A program made the translations under genes and the position numbers. This document shows, piece after piece, positions 22,393 to 34,034 of a stretch of 64,000 bases of DNA (position 1 is the stretch's first letter; every line of letters begins with the position of its first letter). This DNA comes from Forficula auricularia (lineage: Eukaryota > Arthropoda > Insecta > Dermaptera > Forficulidae), in NCBI GenBank assembly GCA_024734495.1, contig JALMQS010000621.1, positions 682,001-746,000 on the forward strand, in the 5' to 3' direction. The notes under the pieces are model-generated. The model ran no database searches. It was not told the origin of the DNA and saw only the letters and a list, made by a program, of their open reading frames with translations.

Positions 22393-23650
22393 TCGCCCCG
22401 AAATATCCCTCCAGCTCATGCAGATCCTTCAAGTTTTTTAAAGTTTTTTTCTTTTGTTGGGATGATGGAATATAAAAGGGGGCTGTTATTTTATAAATTA
22501 CCTTTTTCTGAATATTGTCGATCAAGTGTCGGGGGTAATTGTTATTATCGCTTATTTTGTGGATGATAGCTAATTCATGGTTATAGTGTTCTAAGGTTAA
22601 AGGAATGTTTTCTAATCTATTGAACATTGAGTAGAAAACAGATAATTTAGTGTTGAGGGGTGGTTAGAATCATAGGGAATTATAGTGTCTGTGAAAGTAG
22701 GTTTTCGGTAGATTTGATATTCAAAGTGGTTGTTGATTATGGAAATCCGAAGATCTAAGAAAGGAATTGACTTATTGCCTATTTCTGTTGTAAATTGAAT
22801 TTTGGGGTTGATTGAATTTAGTTTTTCATTAAATGCATTTAATTGTCTCACAGATCCGGACCAAACTACTAAAATATCGTCTACATATCGTTTCCAAAAC
22901 TTGATACGTTCAAAAAACTTATTTTCACGATTTAAAATAGTATCTTCAAAGTGGGACATATATATTTCAGCTAGTAGGGGACTGAGAGGACTACCCATAG
23001 GAAGTCCATTATTTTGCCTGTAAATGGTGTTGTTAAATAAAAAGTAATTTTGGTCTAAACAAAGGTCAATTAATTTCAAGATATCGGATCTCTTTTTGGA
23101 GTCTGGTATGTTTGAGTTTAAAAAGTTAACAATAATATTTTTTAGATCTGTGATGGGGATAGATGGGAAAAGGTTTTTGACGTCGAAAGAGATTAATTTG
23201 TATGAATTATTGGCTTGGATTTTATTAAGGGAGTTGACTAATTCAATTGAATTTTTAACCGAATGTTTAGGGTGGAAGAATTCATATAACACCTTATTAT
23301 AAATATTTACAAGTTTTATAGGCGGGGGCATTGACGTAGAGGCTATAGGTCTGAAGGGAATATTAATTTTATGGATTTTTGGAAGGCCATATAGGATTGG
23401 GATTTTTGGATTCATGGATTTGAGATAGAAGGATTCATTTTTTTGTTATATAGATTTTCTGATAATTCTTTCAATACCTGTATGATTTTATTTTTGATAT
23501 TTTGGTGTTGGATCAATAGTTAGTGTAGTTGTATCACTCAGCGAGATGAAATCTTCCATTTTTCGAATATCCTTCTTGAAGACAGTCACAGATTGTCCCT
23601 TGTCAGCCCTTGACATTATTAATTCATTATTAAACTTAAAATCTAAAATT
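22388..23650 (-). pseudogene. Penelope-like reverse transcriptase domain (frameshifted)
   Basis: The main open frame (23415-22612) carries PKIPILYGLPKIHK, FDVKNLFPSIP, NNGLPMGSPLSPLLAEIYM and the catalytic RYVDDILVVW with its aspartate pair, then PFLDLRISI. These are RT motifs in the Penelope arrangement. The C-terminal end continues in another frame (22627-22388). Upstream, the minus strand around 23645-23520 encodes IMSRADKGQSVTVFKKDI, the conserved N-terminal ADKG segment, again out of frame. The full domain can therefore be read only across at least two frame changes. Some breaks may be homopolymer sequence errors. Confidence 0.85.
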
Positions 23651-23830
23651 CAAAATAATGAATTAATAGTGTCAAGGGAAACCATGTTCTTTAAGGGAAA
23701 AATCTGATGAAATGAAACTTAACATTATTATTTCTTCATTCACTAAGCTTTTGAAATGGTGTATTACCTTATCCAAAGTGAGGATTCCGCTGAAACAAAC
23801 TAGATTAAATATTTTATAACGAGCCGAAGG

Positions 23831-24315
23831 CACGCCCTCGAAGCTCGGCCCTCCGGGCTGGTGACCTGGTGGGCAGCGTCTCGGTCCAAAAATTTTATTC
23901 CTCTTAAAAAACCACACTCCAAATGTATACCGGTAAACTACCGAAAATACATCGTCTCTTAAAAGTTTCGCCTCTTTAACTTTTGAGTGGCGAGGGGGGG
24001 GGGAGGAATAATGATCAATATATTTAATGTTTCTTAATTCAAAATGAATTGGAGTCTTTCATTTCAAAATTCGAGTCCAAATTAGAAATTAGAATTTCAA
24101 ATTTGCCTGGTTAATGAAAATCGATTGGAGCCGCGCTGACAATTATATTTCAAATTTGCCTCGTTAATTAATATATATTTAATATTTCTTAATTTAAAAT
24201 CTATTGGTGTTTTTTCATTTTCATTCGAGTTCAAATGAATACAATATTATCTCGACACAAAGTCCAAATCAAAAATATCTAGTTTTAGTAAGAGAAATCA
24301 AGATAGAAATATTAA
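23831..24315. other. Short GC-rich patch and AT-rich DNA
   Basis: 23822-23890 is GC-rich and partly self-complementary (CTCGGCCCTCCGGGCTGG), reminiscent of the Helitron-like 3' region at 15.7 kb but lacking CTAG. A poly-G run lies near 23994. No gene seen. Confidence 0.35.
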
Positions 24316-24388
24316 TGTCGCAATGGAGTAATCGGTAGAGCCAATGACTATAGTTCAAGAGTTCGTCGGTTCGATTCTAGGCAAGAGC
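24316..24388 (+). repeat. tRNA-like relic (pseudogene or SINE head)
   Basis: Contains AATCGGTAGAGCC, close to a tRNA D-arm/box A, and 40 bases later CGGTTCGATTCTAG, close to box B. The acceptor-stem ends do not pair and the anticodon arm is irregular, so it is not a functional tRNA. No A tail or target duplication was found. Confidence 0.5.
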
Positions 24389-25913
24389 GTAATTTTTTTA
24401 GAGAAATTTCTCTAAGCGTTGTTACAAATTAATCTAGATGAATATTATATAGTATAGAAAAGATATTCTCATCAGAATGCACAATGTTTCAATACTTAAT
24501 TTTGACGTCATTTTCAATTGCTTGCAAAAAAAAGTCATTCCAAAAGGTTGGCTGAAAGTGTTCGAATTTCTGAAACGTTCGCTCTTCCCCTCTAGGTGAC
24601 CAGATTAAACACAAACTTATAATCACTTATTAAAATTCAATTATATACACACTTCAAAACTGCAAAAAAAGTGAAAGCGTGGGTCCGAGAAGTATAGAAG
24701 AAAAAACACTTGTCTTCGATAAGTGCACTTGGTCTCTTTCTAATATTTTTATTATTGACACTCTTCTCTAGATGTGTTGTTTTATTATTTATTTATTATT
24801 TGCTCAAATCTTCACCAATATTGACACTTTTTGAATTCAATCTTTTTACAATAAATTGCTCGATTTTTTTGAACTTAAGATCAATTTTTCTCAAATGGTT
24901 TATTAATGTTCCCTTTATTCTAATTTTCTTTAAATTTTATACCATTTTTTTCATTGGACAAATCAAGCTCACTTTAGAAATAGAAATTTCAATTTTTACA
25001 ATTCGATTTTTTTGGAAGAACTAAATTTAGGGAACTAAACCTTACATATTACTGAATCTCATGTAAATGTCAACTTCCGGTGTTCCGATTTCAACCAAAA
25101 TCGTGTTGTACTTCTTCTAGCCTAGAAAGATGCGATTTTTTTTTAAAGTAATCGAATTCAAGGACCATACTGAGAACATGCATATCTTAAAAGTCTTACC
25201 GAATAACGGTTTAAAAAGACATCCTCATTAAAGAATGTTGATCCATTTCGAGCTTAAATTTATATATATAATTTTTTCATACTAAATGGGATGATTTTTA
25301 TTTGACTTTTAATAAATAGTATTTTAATTCAACTTGTCAAATGAGATGGAATATTTTATTCTATACTGAAATCTCTATAGATAATGATCATTAAGCGCAG
25401 ATAATTAGGATGTATTTAATTTGCCTCTTATGAGACTTCTCCTTTGAGAACCATCCACAAACTTAAGGTTTTAATATAGAGTTTATCTTTTGATGATTCT
25501 TAAATTGAATTTTTTTTCTTACTTCAAAAATAAACAATCAACTCAAAAAAATGAAATATAAAAATATCAAGCTCTTCAATTTTTATTAAAAATAACTTTA
25601 AAATAAATCTAGATGGAATATTTAATTATAAGAAATAAACACAATTATTTTATAAAAACAATCAGTTCACAGATTCGATGCTTATCGAAAGAAAAGTTTC
25701 TTTAAAACCACTGATTGGGCATATACGTTTCCGTTTTTGACATTCTGTATCATTGTCTATTTTCAAAATATTTTTTGTTTATAGTTATAGATATATCCTT
25801 TTTAAAGCAACTCTTTTCCGAATTTCCATTGATAAAGAGAGGATTTCTTCAGAAACGTTTCGGTTTCCAATAAACGTTTTAAGATAGTTTTCGAAAAAAA
25901 TTAAATTTATTCT
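24389..25913. other. AT-rich stretch without recognisable gene
   Basis: An open frame of 104 codons at 24710-25024 is Phe/Leu/Ile-rich with no recognisable family and no supporting neighbours. It is treated as chance. Confidence 0.45.
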
Positions 25914-26076
25914 CGAGGGTGAACCGCGACCTAAAATAGTGTACACCTACTTCCACTTCCACTTTCATTTCCAAGTAGAAGACAATAGATAAAGGGATAT
26001 TATCTAATGAATTCCAAAATAATTACATAATTCCCAAAGGAGTGTACACCTAATTCCAATAGTGGTTGACCCCTCG
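25914..26076 (+). mobile_element. hAT-type MITE, copy 2
   Basis: Begins CGAGGGTGAACCGCGACC and ends GGTTGACCCCTCG, matching the termini of the 1665-1814 copy, with the same internal ACCTACTTCCACTTCCACTT. The flanks TTTATTCT (25906-25913) and TTTATTCA (26077-26084) match in 7 of 8 positions, consistent with a slightly decayed 8-bp target duplication. Confidence 0.75.
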
Positions 26077-26620
26077 TTTATTCATATAGATGTTTCCCGA
26101 GATTTTTTTATTTATTTATATTTTTGTTTGACTTTCGAGAACAAAGTCTTCAGATCTTGGGTGATTTTTTTATACTAGTATAAATTTTTTATAGATGTGG
26201 TTATGTGTTTGTGTACTGTGTAAGCTATTATAAGGGTCAGAAAAACCGAAATTTACAGTGAGCAGGTCTTAGGCCTTTCATATGCACTCTCAGACAACCT
26301 GTCTCCAAAATTTTCCCTTTTTCAAAACTCGAGGGCGATTGAATGGCAATTTCTTGAATTAAATTAAGAAGCTCTTATTGCTGATACTACTAGCAGACTT
26401 TTATTTTTTAAGAAAAATCAAATTGGTTTATCTCGAAATAGACTATGGTATAGGATAGCATTTAGCCCTTGGATTCGATTCCAGGAGAGAGTTTCCAGTC
26501 CTTCTGGCATATAATCAAAATTATATCAAGAAGAGGACACTCTAATTAAATTAATATATTTTATGCTTTTGTCAGCCAATCAAAGAAATTATATTAAATA
26601 TTAATTGAATATATATATAT
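26077..26620. other. Non-coding stretch
   Basis: No gene seen. A box-B-like GGATTCGATTCCAGGAG occurs near 26472 without a convincing box A. Confidence 0.35.
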
Positions 26621-26906
26621 ATTAGGGTGTCCCAGAGGCTATAAGGCCAAAAAAAATTTTCCCAGTTTGAGCAACGCATACCCTTTTTTTATTCTATTTG
26701 ACCCTAATAACTAAAATAATAAATATTACTGAAATCAGATAGTGATAACCCGTGCCGACTTGATGTCAAACTTTGAATATAAAAGTTTGTATGGAAAGTA
26801 TATGGGGATATTATTACTTGATATTAATTTTGTAAATAAAACACTGGTACTTTTATTATTGTAGGATATTTATTATGTTTTATATATATTAATCATTTAA
26901 AGGACA

Positions 26907-29254
26907 TTATTCATTAAATTTTCTTTTTAAGGTTTGTTTTTTACAGTCAGGATATACTTTTCTGTGTTCTTGTACGCAACGTAATAAATATTGCTTTTGT
27001 TCCTCATCAACTGTGATTAAGCCATGGAAGTCTTGCATCAACTTAACAGCTCGTTCAGCCGTATCATTAACTGCTTTCAGTTTCTGCACCTTCATTTTTG
27101 CGTGTTGGAACGAATCATTAGTTGGCCAGGAAGAAGGACACTCAAGGAGAAAACTGTCATCAATTTTGAGTCGTCCGAAGAAGGATCTGCTGTTAATAGA
27201 AACAAAGTCTTCGATGTTTTTTTCTGAAACAAAAATAAAACAATAGGTTATCTACAATTTAATCAATAAAAACCGCCAAACCGAACTATGTAATATTTAT
27301 AATTATCAGACTAACCGTAGAGAGGACCGCTAAGTTCTTTTCTCGATGGAATGTAGCGTTTATTGTGGACTAATGAATTTTCTTTGGCCAAATTAGCAAC
27401 CATTTTGACTTTACTTTCTTGGTTAACATCATCATCAAATAGAGACAAGACAGACACTTCCTCTGTCAAATACCACAAATGCTGGTGAAACTTCTGTATA
27501 GCCGCTTTTGATATAGTTTCGTCGACCGTTTCGTATGCTTTCATAGCCTTCAAAAAGCACAAGTCCTGGTAGGGCGCTTTTACCGCTAAAGTGCATTGCA
27601 GCCAAGGCTTGACATAGGATGTCGCGATAAACAAACAGACGTCTAATAGAGCTGTTTTATCCTTATTTGACATTCTGAATTGGGAGCTAAATAACGATAT
27701 TTTAAATGAATAAATAGCTCTCGCCATCCATCTAGCATGGTGCATGGCGCCTGGAGGCCGAACTTTAAGTTTATTATCTGTATCTCCGCCAAGAAATATT
27801 ATGGACAGCTCTATTAACTCTCGATAGTCATCTCTAATGATTTCTTTAGTCAATTCAGTTCTGTAATACTCTAAAAGTTCATCAATTTCAGAAACGTTCA
27901 GGCGTGAGAGCGTTTCTTTGTAGCTTTGTATCTTCTCTAAATTGATATTTTTCCAGTTTGCTCGGAAATTTTTGAATAATGGGATATCAGGGCATGTAGT
28001 GATATTGCTAATTTTGGACTCGAACACAGCTTTTAGTACCAATTCGTAGATGTGATGGCGGCAAGCGAAAATCAACATTTCTCTATTCAATTTCTGTTCG
28101 AGAAGCACACATGCACCATTAAATCGGCCTGTGTTTGAAGCAGTAGTATCACAACAAAGTATCTGTACTTTATCTTCAAGATTCCAGTCAACAATAGCAT
28201 TCCAAACTGCCTGTGCCTGCTCGCTTCCCGTTGAGCTGTCTAATTTTGGCACAGCAATAAGTTGTTCTTTATTATCGTATGTAATAACTATTGGTAGACG
28301 TTCCTCTTTACATTTGCGTACATCTAAAGCCGGCAACAGTTTTCCATCCCAGTGAACAATTACAGTATCTGGTACATCGTTTTGAAAATTAAGTTTTATA
28401 GCTTCCGCGCGCTGTTTTCGCTTTTCTGTACGAATCCTTTGGATGGACGACTTGCTTATAGGAAATTCGTCAGTGTTATGGCCAAGTGCCTCAATAGTTG
28501 CTTCAATAATAAAGACAGAATCTCTCATACTTAACTGACATCTGTCTAATGCTGCCACCAGTTTCGGAGTAATGAAATTTTTGTTCACAGAAGTTTTAAT
28601 AGTATCAGGTTGTTTGTTCTCAACTGGAATGGGCAAATGTTCTTGTAACTCTGTTATTTCAGAATTAGAAGATGAATTTTCTGGTAATGGTTCATGAGAA
28701 GACGTGGGGGGTGTTATGGATGCCAAATATGTAGCTCGTCGCTTTTGCTCCTGAATATTTCTAAGACTTACCCTTTCCTCCATTTCTGTCAATTTTTTGT
28801 CCACTCCAGCTAAGTGACCGGGTCGACCTGGTTCTCTCTGCCTTTGTAAGAAGACCCTATCTTCATTTATCTTTATTAAATGAAGCGCATTGGCATGTGC
28901 AATATCAAACAAATTATTGATATTTGTAACAAACTCTTGCCGACGCTGCTCAAACACCTCTTGTGTTTTATTTGCATTTTTTTGTAAATTTCTCCAAACT
29001 TGGTATAAGGCTACTAATTTCTTAACACAGTTAGGTAAAGATTTGGTCGGTATACGTGCCTTTTCCCAATAAATAATGCACTCACGAATAGTAAGATTTG
29101 CACTTGCATTGACACTCAAGTTCACTTTGCGAATATTATAAAATAATACAGCCAGCACTTGTCCATTAGAGGGAAGTTTTGAACCTGTAATTTGATGTCT
29201 TACGTGCCCGACCAAATATATTTCCTTTTTAGAACTGCGTAACTCCACCGACAT
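26907..29254 (-). CDS. Transposase-like protein, two exons (29254-27316 and 27223-26907), 751 aa
   Basis: Exon 1 starts at ATG 29254 and runs 1939 nt to a donor reading G|GTTAGT. A 92-nt intron ends TTTTGTTTCAG, and exon 2 of 317 nt ends at the stop at 26907. The join is in frame, 2256 nt in all, and without it exon 1 stops two codons later. Features: a basic segment REPGRPGHLAG (residues about 150-160); VHWDGKLLPALD near 300; CCDTTASNTGRFNGACVLLE near 366-385; ACRHHIYELVLKAVFE near 394; and in exon 2 AVNDTAERAVKLMQDF followed by DEEQKQYLL. Near-identical uncharacterised proteins are, from memory, scattered through arthropod and cnidarian genomes. Asp in WDGK and CDTT are candidate catalytic acids of an RNase H-like transposase; the third is not identified. 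Its position between matched terminal repeats supports a transposase role. No frameshift is seen, so it may still be functional. Confidence 0.8.
27224..27315 (-). other. Predicted 92-nt intron in the transposase gene
   Basis: On the minus strand the donor GTTAGT follows TCTCTACG and the acceptor TTTTGTTTCAG precedes seven A. Removing it fuses the upstream frame to a 105-codon frame that ends with a conserved-looking C-terminal domain. Phase and length both fit. Confidence 0.8.
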
Positions 29255-29492
29255 GTTGACACAACGAAAACAATGCGTTCACTAACAAAAACAAACACGA
29301 TATAACAAGCACGTTAATACTTAGTCTGAGCGCGCCGTGCTGCGCAAGCGCTGACAACTTTCGATGCAAGTCGGCACGGGTTGCCGTGATTCAATTTACA
29401 TGAAATTTTATTTACAAGTGTTTTAACATCATTGTAACAAAATAAGAGGGTATGCGTCGAAAAAAACTTTAATTTTTTTGGGACACCCTAAT

Positions 29493-29826
29493 ATATATAT
29501 ATATATTATAATTTGGGTAGCTTTGGATCTTAGCCCATTTAGCCAATGGGGACGTATTATGATTCTTTTTATTCTGCCTCGATCAAAGCCTGAATTTGGG
29601 AATCCCACCCTTACGTCGTCATCGAGATGATGCAGAAGCAGTAGCTCTAAGGCTTGCATCTATCCGAATCCCCGAATATGTATAATGCATAAAATTTAAT
29701 TTCTTTCATTTTTTAATAGTAATTTGTACATTTTTTACTTTTTCAACACTTTTCAATAGTAAATTAACATTATTTTTCTTGGGAATTACAGACAATAAAA
29801 TAATTATTTTGTATATTTTTTTTCAG
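29493..29826 (+). other. Intron 3' end upstream of the GPCR exon
   Basis: AT-rich sequence ends in a polypyrimidine tract and acceptor (T run then CAG, 29815-29826) directly before the GPCR exon. The upstream donor and exon are not recognisable in the window. A transposon occupies the preceding 2.9 kb, so it probably lies in this intron. Confidence 0.6.
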
Positions 29827-30869
29827 GATATTCGGCGGCTTCTCTTCTGGCCATCATGTTTGTCATTCCATTTGGTCTTCGAGTGCTCATCTACAAAGAG
29901 TCAGGCAGTTGGACTAGCCTGGTTCAGGCCTTTTATCACGCCCACCTGGAACTCTTCCTTGGCAACGCCTGTTTAGGAGTAGGAGTCCTTATGCTCCTTG
30001 CTCTAACAGTAGAAAGATACACGTCAGTGTGCCATCCTGGGAGGACAAGGACACTAATGAGTCCACCACAAACGATAGTGGTCCTCATCCCTTTGCTCAC
30101 ATTTTTGCTGTATCTACCTAGCGTTTTTAGATCTCAATTAACTCAATGTATTTTACCGGATGGCGGAAGAATATATCGAAAACATGATAATTATCGATTT
30201 CTCGATTCAGTCTTTTATTCTATATATATAATCGTAGTGGAAATAGTATACAAAGTAGGACCCACAGTTCTTTTAGCTGGATTCAATTTGAGAATAATGA
30301 TAGTATATCGCAATTCTTGTGATCGTCGAAGACGAATGACTCTTTGTAGAACAACATCTTCAGATGAAGATCCCAGGAAATTTGCTGAAGAACGAAGACT
30401 CATTCTACTATTGGGCAGTACTAGTATATTATTTCTTGTGTGTGTTTCGCCAATGGTAATTTTAAATATAACTCTGTCTGAAAGTAACCTGAGTATATAC
30501 TCTTATCAAGTTTTTCGAGCTGTAGCAAATCTTCTAGAAGTGACCAATTATTCCATAACTTTCTATATTTATTGCCTGTTTAGTGAAGATTTCAGGAATA
30601 CCCTGTTGCGAACATTCCGTTGTCCTTGGGGTAGTTTTAAGAATAACAGGGGTAATTCACAAAACATTGGTTTTGGTACACAAAACAAACATATAGCAGT
30701 AAAAGTTTCGACTGTAAACAATACAACCTCCACAAATAACACACTTTCTGTATCCCAACCTTGTCTTCAAAGACCTGCTTCCGGATCCGCTCGCCAATTT
30801 TTGATATCAGTATTTAAATGTATTTCATGTAAAAGACCTTGCTCTTACAAAGAAGCAGAAAATGTCTAA
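29827..30869 (+). CDS. Neuropeptide-type (FMRFamide receptor-like) GPCR, terminal exon
   Basis: The coding frame is open from the acceptor (first base 29827, completing a split codon, then YSAASLLAIMFVIPFGLR) to the stop at 30869. It lacks the N-terminus, TM1 and the start of TM2, which must lie on upstream exons. Numbered from the Met at 29856: end of TM2 about 1-12; TM3 about 36-60 ending LTVERYTSVCHPGR (E-R-Y in place of DRY); TM4 about 77-95; TM5 about 130-158; an Arg-rich third loop DRRRRM; TM6 about 187-212; TM7 about 222-247 ending NYSITFYIYCLFSEDF, then a Ser/Thr-rich tail to residue 337. The NxxxxFxIYC ending of TM7 replaces NPxxY and resembles FMRFamide and related orphan receptors of arthropods. 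It is a plasma-membrane receptor; the ligand is unknown. ECL2 has a Cys (TQC), but no Cys stands 25 residues before the ERY arginine. This is the only host gene I can support. Confidence 0.85.
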
Positions 30870-31411
30870 GTGCCATAAGAAAAGAAAATTAAGAGATTTA
30901 AAAACAAATTTTTTATATAAATTATTTAATGTAAATTATATTTTAAAAACTGGAATGAAAATATTTGGACGTACCTATGCATTAAATAAAATAGTTATAA
31001 TTGAGATTAAAATTGAATTTGAAACAAACATTCATCAAATTATTCATATTCGAATAACTTGTCAGATTGTATATAAAATAAATTTTCCTTCCATAAATTA
31101 AATATAAAATTGTAAATAATTTGATATTTTAGCTTTTGAATAACATTTCATGTTGGGCCTATGATAAATAATTATTACTAATGAAAAAATGAGATGTTAT
31201 TATCTCTTTAACATAAGATTAGTTTCGACTGGAACCACCTATTAAGAGTTTTTTGATGATAAATTCTCATCAGAATGCGAAACATTTTATCACCTATTTA
31301 TTTCTGAAGTCTTTTTCTTCGGCTTAGTCTCACCTGGGATTTCTGCAGCAAAAAATGCTAGATGTAACATTTAGGAAAGCGGTGTAGATTTATAGAGAAA
31401 CATATTTAAAA
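30870..31411 (+). other. Probable 3' UTR of the GPCR and AT-rich DNA
   Basis: AATAAA-type hexamers occur near 30985 and 31077, which could serve the receptor mRNA. No further coding region is evident; the short frame at 30862-31101 overlaps the receptor stop and is AT-rich noise. Confidence 0.4.
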
Positions 31412-31651
31412 AATTATAAAGGGTTGAAATTGGTGGTGTTTCACAAAATAAAAATTGAAATAAAGTTTGAGTTTAAAGGATACTCTATATACATTTCGAG
31501 TTTTTAGCCCATCATCTGAAAAGACATGTCTTTTGTACAAACTCCAGATGATGGGCTAAAAATCCGAAATATATATAGAGTATCCTTTAAACTCAAACTT
31601 TATTTCAATTTTTATTTTGTGAAACACCACTAATTCCGACCCTTTATAATT
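31412..31651. repeat. Long near-perfect inverted repeat with hammerhead-like remnants
   Basis: Arms of about 107 bp (31412-31518 and 31544-31651) are almost perfect reverse complements with a 25-bp spacer. Each arm carries TTGGTGGTGTTTCACAAAAT at its outer end and CAGATGATGGGCTAAAAA...GAAATATATATAGAGT near the centre. The latter resembles the hammerhead layout of the 44.98-kb and 55.06-kb copies, but U4 is A, so it is likely inactive. The outer arm sequence is shared with the Penelope-like element 3' end at 21.2 kb. Confidence 0.65.
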
Positions 31652-32210
31652 TGCTAAATATAAGTTCGGCTTTCTATTTAAATCTAAATACTATTATACA
31701 CCTACTCAATTTTGCTGCGGTATTCAGAATCAGATTTGCCCCTTTCAGGAATATATGGCTTGCATATGTGGAAAGGAGCCTTCAAATATTATTTTGCCCC
31801 CCCCCATCTTGATACTATTTAGAAGAGAGTCATAAAACTAATAGGAGATCTGGCTCACTCGACTTAACTTATCTATAACTGTCTTTTTATTGTATTATAG
31901 ATATTACTGTGTTTTAAAGACAATAATTTCCCCGAAAGGCTCGTTTGCGCGTAACACACTGTTTTTTAAGGCTCAACACCACTTTACTGACTATTTAGAA
32001 ATAATGCATTCGCCAACTCCTTTAACCCTTTGACTTCAACCCCTCCGTCTCCACCTTACCCGCGAACTAAAATTTTCAGTCGTTCAAGACCCACATCCAC
32101 TTCCACCATCCGACTCCTATAACCTTCCTTTTCTCTTTATTAGTATAACTTGGCTTTTAGGTGTTACGCCTTCCTGTTGTGACTTTTTGTCACATAAATA
32201 TCACTAAAAA

Positions 32211-32425
32211 TGGGGAGTCGGGTTTTCCGAGCTAGCTAAGGAGCTTCCCCGCTTCGGTATCGTTGATGACGATGTTCAAGCGCGAGGCCCAGGTTCGAGC
32301 CTGGCTAGCATACAAAATTTCGACAGGTTAAAACTCGGCTCCCTCACTAACCCTACTAACACTTTACTGATATGCTGTCTAAATGGGCTTTGTTCCTGAT
32401 GACAATAAGTAAATTTAAAAAAAAA
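32211..32425 (+). mobile_element. tRNA-derived SINE, family A, copy 1
   Basis: Starts TGGGGAGTCGGGTTTTCCGA, has a box B-like GGTTCGAGCCTGG near 32292-32304, a conserved body (CTCGGCTCCCTCACTAACCC, AAATGGGCTTTGTTCC) and an A-rich tail. Flanked by the perfect direct repeat TCACTAAAAA (32201-32210 and 32426-32435). Copies 2 and 3 lie at 34671-34903 and 55735-55955 on the minus strand. Confidence 0.85.
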
Positions 32426-32435
32426 TCACTAAAAA

Positions 32436-34034
32436 AGTGCTTATGAAGTCATTCCAAAAGGTCATCTGAATTGCGTTGGACTCTGGGGTTTTAAGGAAAC
32501 AAACGGACTATTTTTAAAATCTAATTAGATACATATCCGCTTCGAAACACCAAAAATTAAAAATTAAATGTTCAATAATCAAAAATATATAATTGGATTT
32601 TAAGTTTCAAGCTGGCATGTCTGTGTTTCCGATGGGCACGTAAAGGGGAACTGCAAATTGTTCCAAGATTATAACGATCGTCGCTCTTGTTGAATGCCTT
32701 CACAGCTAGTTGCAAACGACTCCAGAATTAGGTGTCCAAACATAGTGCATCATATTTTATGAGAATATATAATCGAAAAGGTCTATAGGTAGTTTCAGCC
32801 GAAACTTCTCTTTAGAAAAACAATTCAACCACCGAAGCATCAAATCTCTATTATTATCTCTTATTATACGAAATAAATAAGACTGTAATTCTTCAAAATG
32901 TGCTTTCACTTTTAATCGATGTAATTGAATAGTGGAAATATTAAAAAATAATTTTAAATTACCCTAAAAGGGTTACATGTAAGAAAAATGAAAATTCTTA
33001 AAAAGAAAAAAAGAATGATGTTAAGTGTGTGATATATTGTAATAATAATAATAAAAAAATTGTTTTTTAACTATGTTCCCATAGACAAATAGGATTTGGA
33101 TTACTTTTAATATATCTATGTTTATAAAAGTAGATTTTAAATTTTATTTTATAATAAAAAAAATGTATAATATATACAAATATTTATTTAACGCTTAATT
33201 TTTATTTAATTATCACCGATAAAATAAAAAAAATGTATTTTTAATCCTTATCCAATTCAAATATTCTTTCCAGTTGCGGCTACGCAGGTTTAGCCGAGTA
33301 GTCAACGCCTACCCTGAAATTTAAAGAGGTAAGTTAATTAATTGAAATTTACAAAAACACAATGAAACTTTGAAGACTCATAAATTGACTTGAAAATGCA
33401 TTCCATTGCATTGTTGAATTATTTCCAAAACAAGCCCCATATTACTTGTATTGTTTGTCGCTATGGCAATAATAAGGCTAACTTGAAAAATCATAGAATT
33501 TTTAAAATATGTAGTTGCTAAGATCTATATAAAATTATGTCAATTGTTATCGTGTCAGTAATAAATCATTTAATATAGACATCTCGTTTGAGCTTAATTA
33601 TTTTTATAATGATTTGTTTAATTTAATAAAATTTGCAGTATTAAACATATTTGTTCCATTTAATATCTTATTAATTTCATTGACCTGTTGTTAAATAAAT
33701 TCCAAAGATTTCTCGATCTATGGAAAGTTTTCTGGGTGTTTCCAGGATCAAAATAGTTTGGTAATCCCTGTCTTAAATAATGTCTCACACTATCTTATAA
33801 TAAAATCCCATAATACATATAATAATATAATTCCATTTCACTGATGTGTAAGTAACTTGACATAGATACGATACGGAGAAGTTCAATTCGAATAGGAAAG
33901 ATGAAAGGAAGACCAGTTCAAAGAAGAAAAGAAATCAAAGATAGATTTGGCCTGGTTCTTTAATAGTAACGTCCAATTCCATGTGAATCCCATGAGTATA
34001 TAATTTTTAAATTTAAACAAGCAATCGGTCTAGT
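32436..34034. other. AT-rich stretch without recognisable gene
   Basis: No coding region or bounded repeat recognised. A small GC-richer patch sits near 33270-33320. Confidence 0.45.

Larger units (their letters stand above)
21190..23830 (-). mobile_element. Penelope-like retroelement, decayed and interrupted
   Basis: A minus-strand element with, in order, an N-terminal segment, reverse transcriptase, a GC-rich insertion (about 22181-22392), a GIY-YIG endonuclease, and a 3' region with a hammerhead-like core and the TTGGTGGTGTTTCACA-type end sequence. RT plus GIY-YIG in one polyprotein is diagnostic of Penelope-like elements. The left boundary is placed at the shared end sequence near 21210; the right boundary near 23820 is where a GC-rich unrelated sequence begins. 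Frameshifts, one nonsense codon and the insertion make it non-functional as written. Confidence 0.85.
26621..29492 (-). mobile_element. Complete DNA transposon with spliced transposase-like gene
   Basis: The ends are perfect 14-bp inverted repeats, ATTAGGGTGTCCCA at 26621-26634 and TGGGACACCCTAAT at 29479-29492. A second inverted match lies further in (ACGCATACCCT at about 26674 and the complement AGGGTATGCGT at about 29447), so the termini are long and imperfect, roughly 70 bp. The element is set in (AT)n on both sides, so a TA-type target duplication is likely but cannot be sized. It holds one gene on the minus strand, open across one intron. It lies immediately upstream of the GPCR exon and in the opposite orientation to it. 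I do not assign the superfamily. Confidence 0.85.

Noticed and set aside
24316..24388. Functional tRNA gene
   Set aside because: Box A- and B-like sequences are present, but the acceptor stem does not pair and the anticodon arm is irregular.
24710..25024. 104-codon open frame, Phe/Leu-rich
   Set aside because: No family resemblance, no splice or promoter context, composition expected from AT-rich non-coding DNA.
26455..26490. tRNA/SINE box B near 26472
   Set aside because: Only a box-B-like word; no convincing box A, tail or target duplication.
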